A stretch of DNA of 64,000 nucleotides from Rhyacophila brunnea (Eukaryota > Arthropoda > Insecta > Trichoptera > Rhyacophilidae), in assembly GCA_022495005.1 (NCBI GenBank), contig JAGYXB010001009.1, positions 620,001 to 684,000 of the forward strand, written 5' to 3'. Each line of letters begins with the position of its first letter. The stretch's first letter is position 1. The notes below the pieces were generated by a model. The model saw only the letters and a program-made list of their open reading frames with translations, was not told the DNA's origin and ran no database searches. This document shows, in pieces, positions 62,911-64,000 of the stretch. Made by a program: the position numbers and the translations under genes.

Positions 62911-63610
62911 AAATTAGGTATGTTCAATAAAAGAATATTACATTCTTAAGAATTGTGAATTATTCGTTAAATAAAAGAAATGGTTTGCTGGATTATTATC
63001 GTTCATCAAACCTTTAAATTATGTTTATCAAAGTCTTTTATTATGTCTGCAATATATACATACATAATAAAAGAATTATGATAAAAGGGCAAGTTAAACA
63101 ATAGATGATTTAACAACTTTTTTCATACATCTGTTACCTAGTCAAAAAAGACACATAAATAAAAAGAAGTATAATAAAATTCGCTTTCTTACCAAAGAAC
63201 GCCGCAAAGCGTATAAAAATAGAGGAATATTTATCCAATTAGATGCGTTAGTTTAGACCAGTCTAATCGGTAATTCAGTCTTTATCAAAATGACGCCTCC
63301 AAAACCACAAGCGTACAATAAGATATTATTTGAATGATATTCATTCTGATGTGTTAGTGGTTTTGTTCTGAAATAAGAAAATGGTTGCGTGTATTTAGTT
63401 TATTTGGGTGATGGGAAAACGTTTTATTATTTAAGAAAGTGCTTTGTGTGAAGCACATCTTAGTTTGTATCCGTGAGATGATTAAGTAAAGCATATTGTT
63501 CATCACAGTTGACATATTATATTATTGTGAATCAAGTTTTTTTTAAATATTAAAAATAAAAATATCTTGGCATATATTATTTAGCTCATAAAAATAAATA
63601 TTATTGCTAC

Positions 63611-63919
63611 TATGGATTGTAATACCGAATGAAAATACTAATACCTACAAATTAAATAGGTACAGAAGTATCTATCAATAAATATAATATGTAAAAATCT
63701 GATAGTCATTGCTGGTCACCGAGGACGATGAAGGGACACGGAAGTAAACCAAACATCGCGTAACACACCAAAATATACAGTCCTGTTTTTATATCAATTA
63801 CACATTTTTTTACACTCTCAATACCGAATATATCGGTATTGTCTTATTTTTAAAACCGGTATTTCGGTATCGAAAATTACTGAGATACCGGTTTTGAAAT
63901 TCCTGTATTTCAATCCCTA
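63611..63919. mobile_element. 309-bp hAT-type MITE ('accggtatt' family) with 7/8 TSD
   Basis: The ends are TATGGATTGTAATACCGAAT and (reversed) TAGGGATTGAAATACAGGAA. The flanks ATTGCTAC (63603-63610) and ATTGTTAC (63920-63927) differ at one base. Subterminal words AAAACCGGTATTTCGGTATC repeat on the right side. The interior carries a piece (63716-63765) shared with the hAT element at 4110-4703. A related degraded copy lies at 428-909. Confidence 0.8.
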
Positions 63920-64000
63920 ATTGTTACCGATAGTATTATAATAATATCAGCATTACAATGAATTATAATATTAAAACTTTGTTTATGTAGGATAGGGAGT

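Overview
The window is AT-rich, gene-poor insect nuclear DNA. Three things suggest a hemipteran, most likely an aphid: Osiris (DUF1676) genes with long introns, very many small hAT/foldback/mariner relics, and interspersed repeats of a type common in aphid assemblies. The species call is inference. The family calls below rest on motifs read directly in the sequence.

About 7.4-27.2 kb is part of an Osiris cluster with three genes. Gene A (+, 4 exons, 7687-14328, 332 aa) and gene B (+, 3 exons, 18330-24373, 274 aa) have GT-AG introns whose split codons join exactly in frame. Gene C (-, single exon, 26377-27192, 271 aa) converges on gene B. Each has a signal peptide, a pair of cysteines near residue 50, a long hydrophobic Leu/Ala/Lys segment and a Gly/His/Tyr-rich tail. 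In flies these proteins are cuticle-secreting-cell proteins and their cluster is the dosage-sensitive Triplo-lethal region. No other host gene can be supported.

The flanks and introns are a graveyard of mobile DNA. There are three hAT-type miniature elements with 8-bp target duplications (4110-4703, 56899-57644, 63611-63919), and decayed hAT transposases (21602-22271, 55275-56187). There is a frameshifted mariner (36244-37362) and several RTE-like LINE 3' ends. A 2.75-kb DNA transposon has matching termini, a candidate 4-bp ATAT duplication and subterminal palindromic repeats (49860-52610). A 1.15-kb almost completely palindromic element is flanked by TTAA (58870-60016), with a 330-bp relative at 16977-17306. 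A variable-length GAA-rich tandem array lies at 41100-42290. There are also tRNA-related SINE heads, a candidate solo LTR and a pogo-like end.

The remaining long stretches (for example 31.1-34.8, 37.4-39.1 and 60.1-62.8 kb) are AT-rich DNA with only short ORFs typical of noncoding sequence. I found no CRISPR array, no rRNA, no intact tRNA and no clear new multigene system. The most unusual items are the near-perfect foldback element, the 2.75-kb transposon with its palindromic subterminal sites, and the contrast in gene structure within the Osiris cluster.
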